From a bacterium (GTDB taxonomy: Bacteria; JAMCPX01), in contig JAJYUJ010000021.1 of NCBI GenBank assembly GCA_021792615.1, forward strand, positions 1-46,491: a stretch of 46,491 bases of DNA, given 5' to 3'. Made by a program: the position numbers and the translations under genes. The notes below the pieces were generated by a model, which was not told the origin of the DNA, ran no database searches, and saw only the letters and a program-made list of their open reading frames with translations. This document shows positions 8,438 to 16,783 of the stretch, one piece after another (within the stretch, counting starts at the first letter, position 1; every line of letters starts with the position of its first letter).

Positions 8438-8838
8438 CACCGTACCGTTTCCCCTCTGATAACAAGCATACCATCGCATACCTTTTCGTTTTCAGACATG
8501 CACTGAAAGGATCCCCGGAAGCCGTCCCCGGATGGTTCTATGGAGACGAACACATTAAAACGGGACTGCGGTTTTAAGACCTGTCTGAAGCGGACCCGTT
8601 TTATTTCCCGTATGGTCATCCGTATCCCGTGATGTGCCGCATACTCGGAAAGGGTGTCATAAACCATGCCCAGCATACCGATCGCAGGAAGTATCGGCAT
8701 TCCGGGAAAATGTCCGGAGAACCATGGAGAATCCCCGGGGATAAAAAAAGAGCTTTCTATGCCGCCATCACGATAAATGAAATTTTCCGGGATTGTCCAC
8801 GTTTCGCCCGCGGGAAAGGGACTGTCATGCGGCAGCAT
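8437..8838 (-). CDS. hotdog dehydratase-like protein keeping the His but lacking the Glu
   Basis: A 133-residue FabA/FabZ-like hotdog protein. The motif FSGHFPGMPILPA gives the catalytic His at 43. At the position of the FabZ Glu (14 residues later) there is Gly57 (GMLGMVY), so the acid residue is missing. I chose the ATG at 8838, which overlaps the last codons of the ACP gene by 14 bases; an upstream in-frame start at 8898 would lie deep inside the ACP. It resembles the ApeI-type dehydratases of aryl polyene clusters. It most likely works with the Glu-bearing neighbour encoded next, dehydrating beta-hydroxyacyl-ACP during chain growth. Confidence 0.75.
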   Translation of the reverse strand: MLPHDSPFPAGETWTIPENFIYRDGGIESSFFIPGDSPWFSGHFPGMPILPAIGMLGMVYDTLSEYAAHHGIRMTIREIKRVRFRQVLKPQSRFNVFVSIEPSGDGFRGSFQCMSENEKVCDGMLVIRGETVR

Positions 8839-9076
8839 TGATTTTTGAAGAGACGAAGTCCACAACGTCCTGGACAGTCCGAATATGGGTAAGTTCATCC
8901 ACGTTGACGTCGAGATCTATCTGCGACTCAAGCATACCGACCATATCCAGCGCATCTATGCTGTCCATTCCGAGATCTTTGAACAGATTGGCATTCGGCT
9001 TGATTTTTTCTTTTGGAATCTCGAATTGTTCCACAAAGAACGTTGAAATTAAATTATATATTTCTGTGCTGTCCAT
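8825..9076 (-). CDS. acyl carrier protein
   Basis: An 83-residue acidic helical protein with the phosphopantetheine attachment motif GMDSIDALD, Ser39 being the modified residue. Its usual ACP length and its place at the head of the leftward arm make it the likely carrier for the chain built by the two ketosynthases. The ATG at 9076 is preceded by a GGGAG ribosome-binding site. Its partner transferase is probably the fused PPTase domain at 5077-6564. It is the only ACP in the window; aryl polyene clusters usually have two, so another may lie to the left. Confidence 0.9.
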   Translation of the reverse strand: MDSTEIYNLISTFFVEQFEIPKEKIKPNANLFKDLGMDSIDALDMVGMLESQIDLDVNVDELTHIRTVQDVVDFVSSKINAAA

Positions 9077-9125
9077 TGCATTCTCCCTTAAGTGATGTCG
9101 TTAAAAGTTCTGAATACTTTGGTAA

Positions 9126-9153
9126 ACTATGATAATTTCAATCCCGTTGTCAA
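9126..9153 (-). promoter_or_regulatory. candidate sigma-70 promoter for the ACP operon
   Basis: Reading leftward, TTGACA (9153-9148) is followed after 16 bases by CATAGT (9131-9126), within the 90-base gap between the helicase stop and the ACP start. The -35 is perfect and the -10 matches at 4 of 6 positions. It would let the ACP-dehydratase-ligase arm be expressed apart from the helicase. Confidence 0.4.
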
Positions 9154-9166
9154 GCCCTTGCTGGTT

Positions 9167-10729
9167 TCAGCTCCTTTTCCTTTCCCGTGCTTTTTCTATC
9201 CGGATCTGTTTGCCTTTCAGCATGATTTTATCTATGGATTGGATCACACGCTCTGCATAATCCTTCGACACCTCGACAAAGGTGAATGCATCCATCAGGG
9301 TTATTCTTCCGATCTCGCTGAACGGTAAGCCTGCTTCCGCAGTAAAGGTCTTCACGATATCTTTTGCGGTTATTCCGTCCCTTTTGCCGGTCGTCATAAA
9401 GAGCCTGCTCATGGCGGGACCCATTGATTCGTGTTCCCCTTCCTGTTCATGCTCCGCTCTGCCGCCGAAGGCCATGCTCATGACAGCCGCAAGACACTCC
9501 TGGGGGGCGTATTGTTCAAGCAGCTTTTCTGCGGCAGGGATGAAGTTGCTGTGTGTCCCTTTTTCCATTACCGAGGTGATGCTGTCGAGGAGCGACTGCT
9601 GCTTAGCATCCATTACCTCTTTCGAAGAAGGGAGTTTCCCTTTTGCTATCTTTGTTTTTGCGATCTTCTCGATAAGACGGAGTTCTTTGTATTCCCGGGG
9701 CGTCACGAACATGATCGCTATCCCTGATTTTCCGGCTCTCCCTGTTCTGCCTATCCTGTGGATGTAGCTCTCGGGGTCCTGCGGTATACTGTAATTGATC
9801 ACATGTGTTACGTCCTGAATATCGAGTCCCCGTGCTGCAACGTCGGTTGCAACCAGTATGTCGATTGTGCCGTTCTTAAAATGCCTCATTGCCGTATTAC
9901 GCTGCGACTGGGAATAATCTCCGTGTATGGCATCGGCGCTGTATCCCATATCTTTCAGTTTTAATGCAACGCGGTCTGCCTCCCGTTTTGTGTGACAGAA
10001 AACAAGACACCTGGAGAGGTCTTCGACATCGAGGATCCTTGACAGCGCATCGATCTTCTCGTCCTCCCGCACCTCGTAAAAGATTTGCCGTATCTTCGGT
10101 ACAACGATATCCGCGACATTTATCATCACCTTGACGGGGTCATGCATATATCTTTTTGCAATATCGAGAACTTTATTGTCCATCGTAGCGGAAAACAGCA
10201 TGGTCTGCCGTGCAGACGGCGTTTTCCCGAGTATCTTTTTGATGTCATCGATAAAGCCCATATCGAGCATGTCGTCTGCTTCGTCCAGGACCGCTATGTT
10301 CACCCTGTCGAGATTCAGCGTACCTCTCTGAATATGGTCAATCACGCGTCCGGGAGTCCCTATCACGATATCCACCCCTTTCTTCAGGGCGCGCAGCTGA
10401 TGCTCTATGGATTGTCCTCCATAAATCGGAACGGAGCTGAGCCCCTTGAATTTACCGATTTTGTTAAACTCCTCCGATACCTGTATGGCAAGCTCCCGTG
10501 TGGGCTCAAGGACGATAGCCGAAGGGTGTGTGCCCTTCTTACAAAGCTGCAGTATTGGAATTGCAAAAGCAGCGGTCTTGCCTGTGCCTGTTTGTGCCTG
10601 ACCGATAATATCCTTTCCTTCCAGTGCAGGCGGTATAGCGCCTTTCTGTATAGGTGTTGGTTCTTCATAGCCTATCTCGTATACGGCTTTCAGTAGTTGT
10701 GCCGATATACCAAGTTCTTCAAAATTCAT
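9167..10729 (-). CDS. DEAD-box RNA helicase (DeaD/CsdA-like)
   Basis: A 520-residue ATP-dependent RNA helicase. In order it shows the Q motif (PTPIQKGAIP), the Walker A loop AQTGTGKT, PTRELA, TPGR, LDEAD, SAT, the C-terminal RecA-like domain with VATDVAARGLD, and HRIGRTGRAG. From about residue 435 there is a DbpA-type RNA-binding domain (GITAKDIVKTF...FTFVEVS...RIEKAR). It would remodel structured RNA, in ribosome assembly, mRNA decay or cold adaptation. It stands alone, with the repeat-bearing intergenic region upstream, and is not obviously linked to the biosynthetic island downstream. Confidence 0.93.
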   Translation of the reverse strand: MNFEELGISAQLLKAVYEIGYEEPTPIQKGAIPPALEGKDIIGQAQTGTGKTAAFAIPILQLCKKGTHPSAIVLEPTRELAIQVSEEFNKIGKFKGLSSVPIYGGQSIEHQLRALKKGVDIVIGTPGRVIDHIQRGTLNLDRVNIAVLDEADDMLDMGFIDDIKKILGKTPSARQTMLFSATMDNKVLDIAKRYMHDPVKVMINVADIVVPKIRQIFYEVREDEKIDALSRILDVEDLSRCLVFCHTKREADRVALKLKDMGYSADAIHGDYSQSQRNTAMRHFKNGTIDILVATDVAARGLDIQDVTHVINYSIPQDPESYIHRIGRTGRAGKSGIAIMFVTPREYKELRLIEKIAKTKIAKGKLPSSKEVMDAKQQSLLDSITSVMEKGTHSNFIPAAEKLLEQYAPQECLAAVMSMAFGGRAEHEQEGEHESMGPAMSRLFMTTGKRDGITAKDIVKTFTAEAGLPFSEIGRITLMDAFTFVEVSKDYAERVIQSIDKIMLKGKQIRIEKARERKRS

Positions 10730-10816
10730 ACGTTTTTTCTCCTTTCATGAGTATTGCCTCCAAGATGTATTCTGTCAAGCTATCAGGGGCTTAACCGGCA
10801 AAAAACCCTCGGTGTC

Positions 10817-10844
10817 AACCTCCTTATTGCATTTATTGGGTTAA
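10817..10844 (-). repeat. copy of dispersed intergenic repeat (TTAACCC family)
   Basis: On the minus strand this reads TTAACCC, then about 7 A/T-rich bases, then GCAATAAGGAGGTT. It matches the first 28 bases of the copies at 22092 and 32307; against the latter there are three mismatches. It sits between the bamD stop and the helicase start. Confidence 0.6.
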
Positions 10845-10860
10845 CATGTTCCATACCAAC

Positions 10861-10892
10861 GAAGAACCACGCTGTTTACAGCGTGGTTCTTC
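10861..10892. repeat. perfect 14-bp stem-loop, intergenic
   Basis: GAAGAACCACGCTG pairs perfectly with CAGCGTGGTTCTTC around a TTTA loop. It lies downstream of bamD in the gap before the helicase. No T run follows on the bamD strand, so it is a stable 3' hairpin or repeat end rather than a textbook terminator. The arm GCGTGGTTCTTCAA recurs near 20385, and a shorter form near 44465. Confidence 0.6.
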
Positions 10893-10924
10893 AAATTATT
10901 TATTTAACCGCCGGCGGGTACCGG

Positions 10925-11686
10925 TTATTTATTATAGATGCTGTCCGGGTATGATTGCTTCAGCAGTTCCATAGTCTGCTTGTATTCTTCCGGTGAGTTT
11001 AACTTTTTGTATACCGTTGCAAGCTTATGGAGCGCCTTGTCGGCCACACCGCTGTCCGGGTATTTCTTGTAAACGGTTCTCAATCTGTTTATTGCCGCTT
11101 CATAGTGTTCGTGCGCCATATAAAAGTCAGCGATGTACAGGTCGTGGTTTGCGAGAGCTTTTTCGCATTGCTGGGCATATTTTTTAGCTTTCCCTGCGTA
11201 CGGAGAAGACGGAAAATTATTTATAATAAATTTGAATTCGTCGAAAGCGTTGTATATGCCCGTTGGATCGACATCGTAAGGTATGCTTCCGGTGAGCCAT
11301 GATTTCTGGTTTTCGAGGAACGATTTCCCTTCCATGAAAACTGCGTACGGTATGTTTTTATCGTTCGGATAGAGCTTGATGAAATGATCGTAAGCCTCTG
11401 CGGATTCAAGATATCTGCTTTCCTTGTAGTAAGTGTCCGCTATGCGGAGCTGAGCAAGCGGTGCATAGGTCGAATACGGATAATTATCTACGATCTGGTT
11501 CAGGGTTTGCCGTATCTGCTCATAATCGGGACCGAACAGCCATCCGCCTTTCATCTCTTCCAGCGCTTTGTTGTAATACGTCTCCGGCCCCGGCTGTTCC
11601 TTTTTTACCGGTGCCGAAGCGCAGCCGGACAGGAGGGCAAACAGTACAACAAATAAAATAGAGACTCTGTACTTTGGTGTCTTCAT
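10925..11686 (-). CDS. bamD: outer-membrane assembly lipoprotein BamD
   Basis: A 253-residue lipoprotein with a signal peptide ending in the lipobox LLSGC, then tetratricopeptide-like repeats with the family sequence DNYPYSTYAPLAQLRIADTY and FIKLYPNDKNI. BamD is the essential lipoprotein partner of BamA in outer-membrane beta-barrel insertion, anchored in the inner leaflet of the outer membrane. The ATG overlaps the phoU stop codon (ATGA), so it is translated as the last gene of the pst-phoU operon. That arrangement is unusual for a housekeeping gene. No separate promoter is evident because its upstream region lies inside phoU. Confidence 0.9.
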   Translation of the reverse strand: MKTPKYRVSILFVVLFALLSGCASAPVKKEQPGPETYYNKALEEMKGGWLFGPDYEQIRQTLNQIVDNYPYSTYAPLAQLRIADTYYKESRYLESAEAYDHFIKLYPNDKNIPYAVFMEGKSFLENQKSWLTGSIPYDVDPTGIYNAFDEFKFIINNFPSSPYAGKAKKYAQQCEKALANHDLYIADFYMAHEHYEAAINRLRTVYKKYPDSGVADKALHKLATVYKKLNSPEEYKQTMELLKQSYPDSIYNK

Positions 11687-12345
11687 TTTATCGCCAGGTG
11701 ATGCCGTATATCTTTGCCGATGACCATGAATATAACGTCCTCTGCTATATTGGTAGCATGATCGGCTATACGTTCGAGGTTTTTTGATACGAATATAAGA
11801 TCGAAGGCAATGGGTATAGTCGTATGGTCGCTCATCATATAGGTCAGTAATTCTCTGAATACCTGGTTGTTTATATCATCGATCGTATCGTCTCTGGTAA
11901 GCACATCCTCGGCAAGCTTTACGTCTTTTTTTATAAAGGCATCGAGACTGTCGTTGACCATCTTTTGTGCTATCATGGATTCCCTGGGTATATCGACGAG
12001 CGGCTTTATAGCCGGCCGTTCAAGCAGTGATTCGGTCCTCTGTGCAATGTTGACGGCCTGGTCACCCAGCCGTTCAAGGTCGGTATTGATTTTAATCGCT
12101 GCGGTTATCATGCGCAGATCTCCTGCCTGTGGCTGCCGGAGGGCCAAGAGTTTCAGACAGAAATCATCGATCTCGACATGCATGACGTTAACGGATTCTT
12201 CCAGAGTATACACTTCGTTCAGCAATGACCGGTCTCTGTCGACGAGGGATTTTATGGATTTATGTATCATGGTTTGTGCAAGGCTTCCCATTTTCATGAG
12301 CATGCCGGACAGTTCTTTCAATTCCTCATCAAATTTGCGTTCCAT
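11683..12345 (-). CDS. phoU: phosphate regulator PhoU
   Basis: A 220-residue all-helical protein made of two related three-helix halves. Each half carries the metal-binding E/DxxxD signature: DLERLGDQAVNIA in the first and NLERIADHATNIAED in the second. PhoU couples the state of the PstSCAB transporter to the PhoR/PhoB two-component system, restraining signalling and transport when phosphate is ample. It starts 10 bases after pstB and overlaps bamD by four bases. Confidence 0.93.
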   Translation of the reverse strand: MERKFDEELKELSGMLMKMGSLAQTMIHKSIKSLVDRDRSLLNEVYTLEESVNVMHVEIDDFCLKLLALRQPQAGDLRMITAAIKINTDLERLGDQAVNIAQRTESLLERPAIKPLVDIPRESMIAQKMVNDSLDAFIKKDVKLAEDVLTRDDTIDDINNQVFRELLTYMMSDHTTIPIAFDLIFVSKNLERIADHATNIAEDVIFMVIGKDIRHHLAIK

Positions 12346-12355
12346 AAAACCTCCT

Positions 12356-13114
12356 TTATCCGAATCTTCCTGTTATATAGTCTTCCGTTTTTTTGTCCTT
12401 CGGGTTCGTGAATATGTCCGATGTTTTATTGAATTCAATGAGTTCTCCGAGGAGAAAAAATCCCGTGTAATCGGAAACCCGTGCAGCCTGCTGCATGTTG
12501 TGCGTTACAATGACAATCGTATAGCGTTCTTTTATTTGCTGGATAAGCTCCTCTATCCGGGCGGTCGATATAGGATCCAGTGCTGACGCCGGCTCATCCA
12601 TAAGTATTACCTCCGGTTCTATCGCAATCGTTCTTGCGATACACAACCTCTGCTGCTGACCGCCGGACAGGGCAGTGGCTGATTTGTAGAGCTTGTCTTT
12701 CACCTCGTCCCACAGTGCCGACATTTTAATACTCTTTTCCACACGATCGGCGATCTCATTTTTCTTTTTTGAACCGTTCAATCTAATCCCGGCTGCGACA
12801 TTCTCGAATATGCTCATAGACGGAAAAGGGTTGGGCTTCTGGAATACCATGCCGATCCTGCGCCTGACAAGGACCGGGTCCATCGTGTTGGAATATATGT
12901 TCTCACCGTCGAGCAGAACACTGCCGTTGACCTTTGCGTTGTCAACCACTTCATGGATTCTGTTCAGGCATCTGACAAAGGTAGTTTTCCCGCACCCCGA
13001 GGGTCCTATGACAGCGGTTACACCGTTTTCTTCTATATCGAGATTGATGTCCTTCAATGCCTGTACATTTCCAAACCATGCATTAAGATGTTCTATAATA
13101 AGTTTTTTCGCCAT
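12356..13114 (-). CDS. pstB: phosphate ABC transporter ATP-binding protein PstB
   Basis: A 252-residue ABC ATPase with Walker [13 protein letters not shown], the PstB-typical CLNRIHE following it, the Q-loop FQKPNPFP, the signature LSGGQQQR and Walker [13 protein letters not shown]. It powers high-affinity phosphate uptake through the PstC/PstA channel. It is separated from pstA by 11 bases and from phoU by 10. Confidence 0.95.
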   Translation of the reverse strand: MAKKLIIEHLNAWFGNVQALKDINLDIEENGVTAVIGPSGCGKTTFVRCLNRIHEVVDNAKVNGSVLLDGENIYSNTMDPVLVRRRIGMVFQKPNPFPSMSIFENVAAGIRLNGSKKKNEIADRVEKSIKMSALWDEVKDKLYKSATALSGGQQQRLCIARTIAIEPEVILMDEPASALDPISTARIEELIQQIKERYTIVIVTHNMQQAARVSDYTGFFLLGELIEFNKTSDIFTNPKDKKTEDYITGRFG

Positions 13115-13125
13115 GTGCCGTTATC

Positions 13126-13971
13126 TTATAAGGAATATTTTGTATTTGTAAACATCTTTGACAGTATGTTGACGACCAACACGATGATGATGAGCACAAA
13201 CGCGCTGCCCCATGCTATGGCGTTCCAATCGGGATAGGGTGATGAGGCATAGTTGTAGATAAGCACGGTCATCGTCGAAATGGGCTGATCGAGCCTGAAG
13301 CTCATGAAGGAATTGTTGAATGCAGTGAACAGAAGAGGGGCGGTTTCACCCCCGACCCTTGCTACCGCCAGCATGATGCCGGTAACGATACCGGTCGATG
13401 CCGTCCGCAGTACGATAAACAGTATGACCTTCCACTGGGGGATCCCCAGTGCAAGCCCGGCTTCCCGTATGGTATCCGGCACCATTTTTATCAGTTCTTC
13501 GCTGGTCCTTGTTATGATGGGGATCATCATTATGGAAAGGGCAATACCGCCCGCAAGTGCAGAAAAACCGTGCATCGGTACCACAACGAAAACATAGGCA
13601 ACGATACCGGTGACGATCGAAGGTATGCCGTTCATAACATCGGCGAAATACCGTATCAGGGATGCGAATTTGTTCTTGCCGAACTCTGCAAGGTATATAC
13701 CCGACATGACGCCGACCGGTATCGCTATCAGGGACGCGATACCGACAACGATGAAGCTCCCAACGATGGCATTTGCAATGCCGCCCCCGGTTTCGCCGGT
13801 AGGTTTCGGCAGTTTAATAAAGAAGTCCAGATTGATGGACGATGCCCCCTTGATGATGATGTACGAGAGGATCAAAAAAAGGATAACAACACCGAAAGCC
13901 GCGGAGCCATAGGAGAGGAAAAGCATGAATCTGTTCAGGATACGCCTTTTCAGGTAACTGAATGAGTTCAT
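13126..13971 (-). CDS. pstA: phosphate ABC transporter permease PstA
   Basis: A 281-residue inner-membrane permease with about six transmembrane segments and the EAA-loop region IREAGLALGIPQWKVI that contacts PstB. I chose the ATG at 13971, whose ATGA overlaps the pstC stop. A longer reading to 14283 would cover the end of pstC and has no permease-like sequence there. With PstC it forms the phosphate channel across the inner membrane. Confidence 0.92.
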   Translation of the reverse strand: MNSFSYLKRRILNRFMLFLSYGSAAFGVVILFLILSYIIIKGASSINLDFFIKLPKPTGETGGGIANAIVGSFIVVGIASLIAIPVGVMSGIYLAEFGKNKFASLIRYFADVMNGIPSIVTGIVAYVFVVVPMHGFSALAGGIALSIMMIPIITRTSEELIKMVPDTIREAGLALGIPQWKVILFIVLRTASTGIVTGIMLAVARVGGETAPLLFTAFNNSFMSFRLDQPISTMTVLIYNYASSPYPDWNAIAWGSAFVLIIIVLVVNILSKMFTNTKYSL

Positions 13972-14879
13972 TGCGTAAACCTGCCTCTCTTGATAAGCAG
14001 CTTTGCAATGGCGTTGAACAGCATGGAAATTATGAACAACAGAAGCGCAAGTTCTATGAGTGAAGAGATATACAGTTTCGATGTCGCCTCGGTAAATTCG
14101 TTGGCTATGACGCTGGACAGTGTATATGCCGGCGAGAATAATGACGCCGATATGACGGGAGCATTGCCTATCACCATCGTTATGGCCATTGTTTCTCCAA
14201 GAGCCCTGCCGAATCCCAGCATAACCGCTCCAATCATGCCTGATCGTGCCTGGGGAAATACTATTTTCGATATGACTTCCCATCGCGTCATGCCGATTGC
14301 AAATCCCGCTTCTTTATAGAGCGTCGGGATCGTATTGAAGATATCCCTTGTTATGGATGCGATGGTCGGTATGATCATGATGGAAAGAATAAGGCCTCCG
14401 GCAAGCATGCCGACTCCCAGGGGGGGACCCTGAAAGAGGGGAATAAATCCGAGGTGTTTACCGAGAAAGGGCTCGATGCGGGTTTGTAAAAACGGTGTCA
14501 TGACAAATAAGCCCCATAACCCATAAATGATACTCGGTACCGCTGCAAGCATCTCGATCATCAGAGATACATAAATTCTTACCTTTTTGGGGGCAAGTTC
14601 CGATAAGAAGATAGCAATGCCGATACTCAGAGGCAGGGCTATGATGAGGGCAATAATGGATGAGACGATGGTACCGAATATAAACGGCAGTGCCCCGAAA
14701 ACTTTATTGACCGGGTCCCATGTCGATGTTATGAGGAACCCCCAGCCGAATGTTGCAAGGGACCGGTCCGATCCCTTTATCAGTTCATAGACTATGCCCG
14801 CTACGAGCACCAATATGACAGAAGCGAAAAACAGAGATGCAAATTTAATGATACGATCGCCGATTCTTTTTCCCATCAT
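13968..14879 (-). CDS. pstC: phosphate ABC transporter permease PstC
   Basis: A 303-residue permease with an N-terminal membrane segment, the conserved AVPSIIYGLWGLFV stretch and the cytoplasmic loop YKEAGFAIGMTRWEVI. The ATG at 14879 gives a normal N-terminus (MMGKRIGDRIIKFA); a GTG at 14915 is possible but adds residues unlike the family. No strong ribosome-binding site precedes either. It is the first gene of the pstCAB-phoU-bamD operon. The substrate-binding protein gene pstS, usually adjacent, is not in the window, so it must lie elsewhere. Confidence 0.92.
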   Translation of the reverse strand: MMGKRIGDRIIKFASLFFASVILVLVAGIVYELIKGSDRSLATFGWGFLITSTWDPVNKVFGALPFIFGTIVSSIIALIIALPLSIGIAIFLSELAPKKVRIYVSLMIEMLAAVPSIIYGLWGLFVMTPFLQTRIEPFLGKHLGFIPLFQGPPLGVGMLAGGLILSIMIIPTIASITRDIFNTIPTLYKEAGFAIGMTRWEVISKIVFPQARSGMIGAVMLGFGRALGETMAITMVIGNAPVISASLFSPAYTLSSVIANEFTEATSKLYISSLIELALLLFIISMLFNAIAKLLIKRGRFTQ

Positions 14880-14924
14880 ATTCAAGGAAGTACACCCAAT
14901 AAATTCCCTGCACAAGTAAATTGT

Positions 14925-14957
14925 CGTTTACGCGGATTTTACACGGATTTAACACAG
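14925..14957 (-). promoter_or_regulatory. candidate Pho box (three 11-bp direct repeats)
   Basis: On the pstC strand three contiguous 11-mers read CTGTGTTAAAT, CCGTGTAAAAT and CCGCGTAAACG, ending about 45 bases before the pstC ATG. The known PhoB site in Enterobacteria is built of 11-bp units close to CTGTCATAAAT, so both the period and the A/T half fit. Position ahead of a pst operon supports PhoB control. A chance match to a simple ACACGGATTT-type repeat is the alternative. Confidence 0.5.
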
Positions 14958-15062
14958 GAATAAAGAGGGATTGCCGCTGCGAATAAATAGCTTTATAACT
15001 TGAAATCAATGGTATAAGCTGTTAAATGTTGAACAATTCAATCAAAGTGGAGGAGAAACTCT

Positions 15063-15617
15063 ATGGCTATAAAAGCCGACAGGTGGATACGGGAAATGGC
15101 AGTAAAGCATAACATGATAGAACCGTTTGCAGAAAAGCAGGTTTCCCGGGGTGTTATATCGTACGGTCTTTCATCATACGGATACGATATCAGGATAGCG
15201 GATGAGTTTAAGATCTTTACCAACATTAATACGGCAATCGTCGATCCGAAAGAATTCGATACAAAGTCATTTGTGGATTTTAAGGGAGATATCTGCATCA
15301 TCCCTCCCAACTCGTTTGCCTTGGGCAGGTCTGTGGAATACTTCAAGGTGCCGAGGAAGGTCATGACGATATGCGTGGGAAAATCCACGTATGCACGCTG
15401 CGGTATCATTACGAACGTAACACCGCTTGAACCGGAATGGGAAGGTTTCATAACACTCGAGGTGTCCAATACAACTCCGTTGCCTGCCAGGATCTACGCA
15501 AACGAAGGCATAGCCCAGATATTGTTTTTCGAGAGTGACGAGATGTGCGAGGTCTCGTATGGCGACAGAAAAGGCAAGTATCAGGGACAGCGCGGCATAA
15601 CCATCCCCAAGGTTTAA
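15063..15617 (+). CDS. dcd: dCTP deaminase
   Basis: A 184-residue trimeric enzyme that deaminates dCTP to dUTP for thymidylate synthesis. It shows the family stretches [17 protein letters not shown] near residue 35, [11 protein letters not shown], and [13 protein letters not shown] carrying the catalytic Glu. The C-terminal [10 protein letters not shown] is the nucleotide-capping tail. The ATG is preceded by a strong GGAGGAG. lptF begins 17 bases downstream, so the two are probably co-transcribed. It diverges from pstC. Confidence 0.95.
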   Translation: MAIKADRWIREMAVKHNMIEPFAEKQVSRGVISYGLSSYGYDIRIADEFKIFTNINTAIVDPKEFDTKSFVDFKGDICIIPPNSFALGRSVEYFKVPRKVMTICVGKSTYARCGIITNVTPLEPEWEGFITLEVSNTTPLPARIYANEGIAQILFFESDEMCEVSYGDRKGKYQGQRGITIPKV

Positions 15618-15634
15618 CCGATGGTTTGTGGCTT

Positions 15635-16783
15635 GTGAAAATTACCGATAAGTACATACTCAAAGAGATACTGTCTCCTTTTGTCGTGAGCCTGCTTGCG
15701 ATAAGTTCCTTGATGCTTGTAGGCAGGATGGTGAGGTTCTTCGATCTTATCATCGGAAAGGGCGTTTCCGTCAAAGATGTTTCCCTGTTATTTCTCTATA
15801 TGTCTCCTTTTATACTTGCACTCTCTATTCCCATATCGGTGCTTGTGTCCGTTGTACTTGCATTCAATAGACTGTCCGGCGACAGCGAAATCATCGCCAT
15901 GAAGGCGATAGGCATAAATCTTGCCAAACTTTCGAGGGCCCCGCTGTGGCTGGGGGTTTTTGCCTATATAGCAACAAGTTTTATATCCTTTTATCTGCTC
16001 CCCGATGCAAACCTTGCCCTGAAAAGTGAGTTCTTCAATATCATTATAAAAAAGACCACCGTGGGTGTAAGTGAAAAGGCATTCAATACGTTCACCAGCG
16101 ATATCGTATTTTATGTCGATAGCCTGTCCAAGAACCGGGAAATCATGAACCACGTCATTATTTACGATACAAGAAACCCGAAGCTGCCCAACACCATTAT
16201 TGCCCGGCAGGGAACTTTCATTGTAGACAAAGCAAATAAGACGATAACATTATCTCTCAAGGACGGAACGATTCAGCAGCTGGGGGATAACCCGGATACG
16301 ATACGGCTGATAAACTTTAAGGATTACGATCTGTCTTTCTCCCAGAGCGAGATTATGCCGTCGATGTCCTATTACAACAAGTCGACTTTTGAAATGACCA
16401 TACCCGAACTTATCCATAAGTATTACGTCTTAAAAAAGGAACACAAGCATTATAATTCCCTGCTGACCGATATTGCAGAACGTTTTGCAATACCGTTCAC
16501 CGTTATCATATTTGCCATAATCGGTATACCGCTCGGTATAAAATCACCGCGGTCCGGAAAAGCCTATGGTGTAACGATTGCGGTGATCCTTGTTCTGTTA
16601 TACTACATTGTTTTAAGCGGTGCTGAAACCGTGGGCAAATTAAACATCTTGAACCCCATCATTGCCGTAGCGCTGGTAGATGTTTTCTTCTTGATCATAG
16701 CACTGCTCCTGCTCTCTATGGTCTCACTTGAGAAAAATCTTCAATTCCTGAATCCTCTTGTTTATTTAAGGAGGTACCGATGA
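15635..16783 (+). CDS. lptF: LPS export permease LptF
   Basis: A 382-residue YjgP/YjgQ-family inner-membrane permease. The N-terminus ITDKYILKEILSPFVVSLLAIS is followed by further membrane spans, a large periplasmic beta-jellyroll domain (about residues 130-260, including IIYDTRNPKLPNTIIARQGTF) and C-terminal spans with the conserved IGIPLGIKSPRSGKAYG. With LptG and the ATPase LptB it extracts lipopolysaccharide from the inner membrane. I chose the GTG at 15635; a TTG nine bases upstream is possible. Its stop overlaps the lptG ATG. Confidence 0.92.
   Translation: MKITDKYILKEILSPFVVSLLAISSLMLVGRMVRFFDLIIGKGVSVKDVSLLFLYMSPFILALSIPISVLVSVVLAFNRLSGDSEIIAMKAIGINLAKLSRAPLWLGVFAYIATSFISFYLLPDANLALKSEFFNIIIKKTTVGVSEKAFNTFTSDIVFYVDSLSKNREIMNHVIIYDTRNPKLPNTIIARQGTFIVDKANKTITLSLKDGTIQQLGDNPDTIRLINFKDYDLSFSQSEIMPSMSYYNKSTFEMTIPELIHKYYVLKKEHKHYNSLLTDIAERFAIPFTVIIFAIIGIPLGIKSPRSGKAYGVTIAVILVLLYYIVLSGAETVGKLNILNPIIAVALVDVFFLIIALLLLSMVSLEKNLQFLNPLVYLRRYR

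Noticed and set aside
14925-14957. Three 11-bp units as an origin-type iteron set
   Set aside because: Only three copies, no DnaA boxes or replication gene nearby, and the position fits a pst promoter better.
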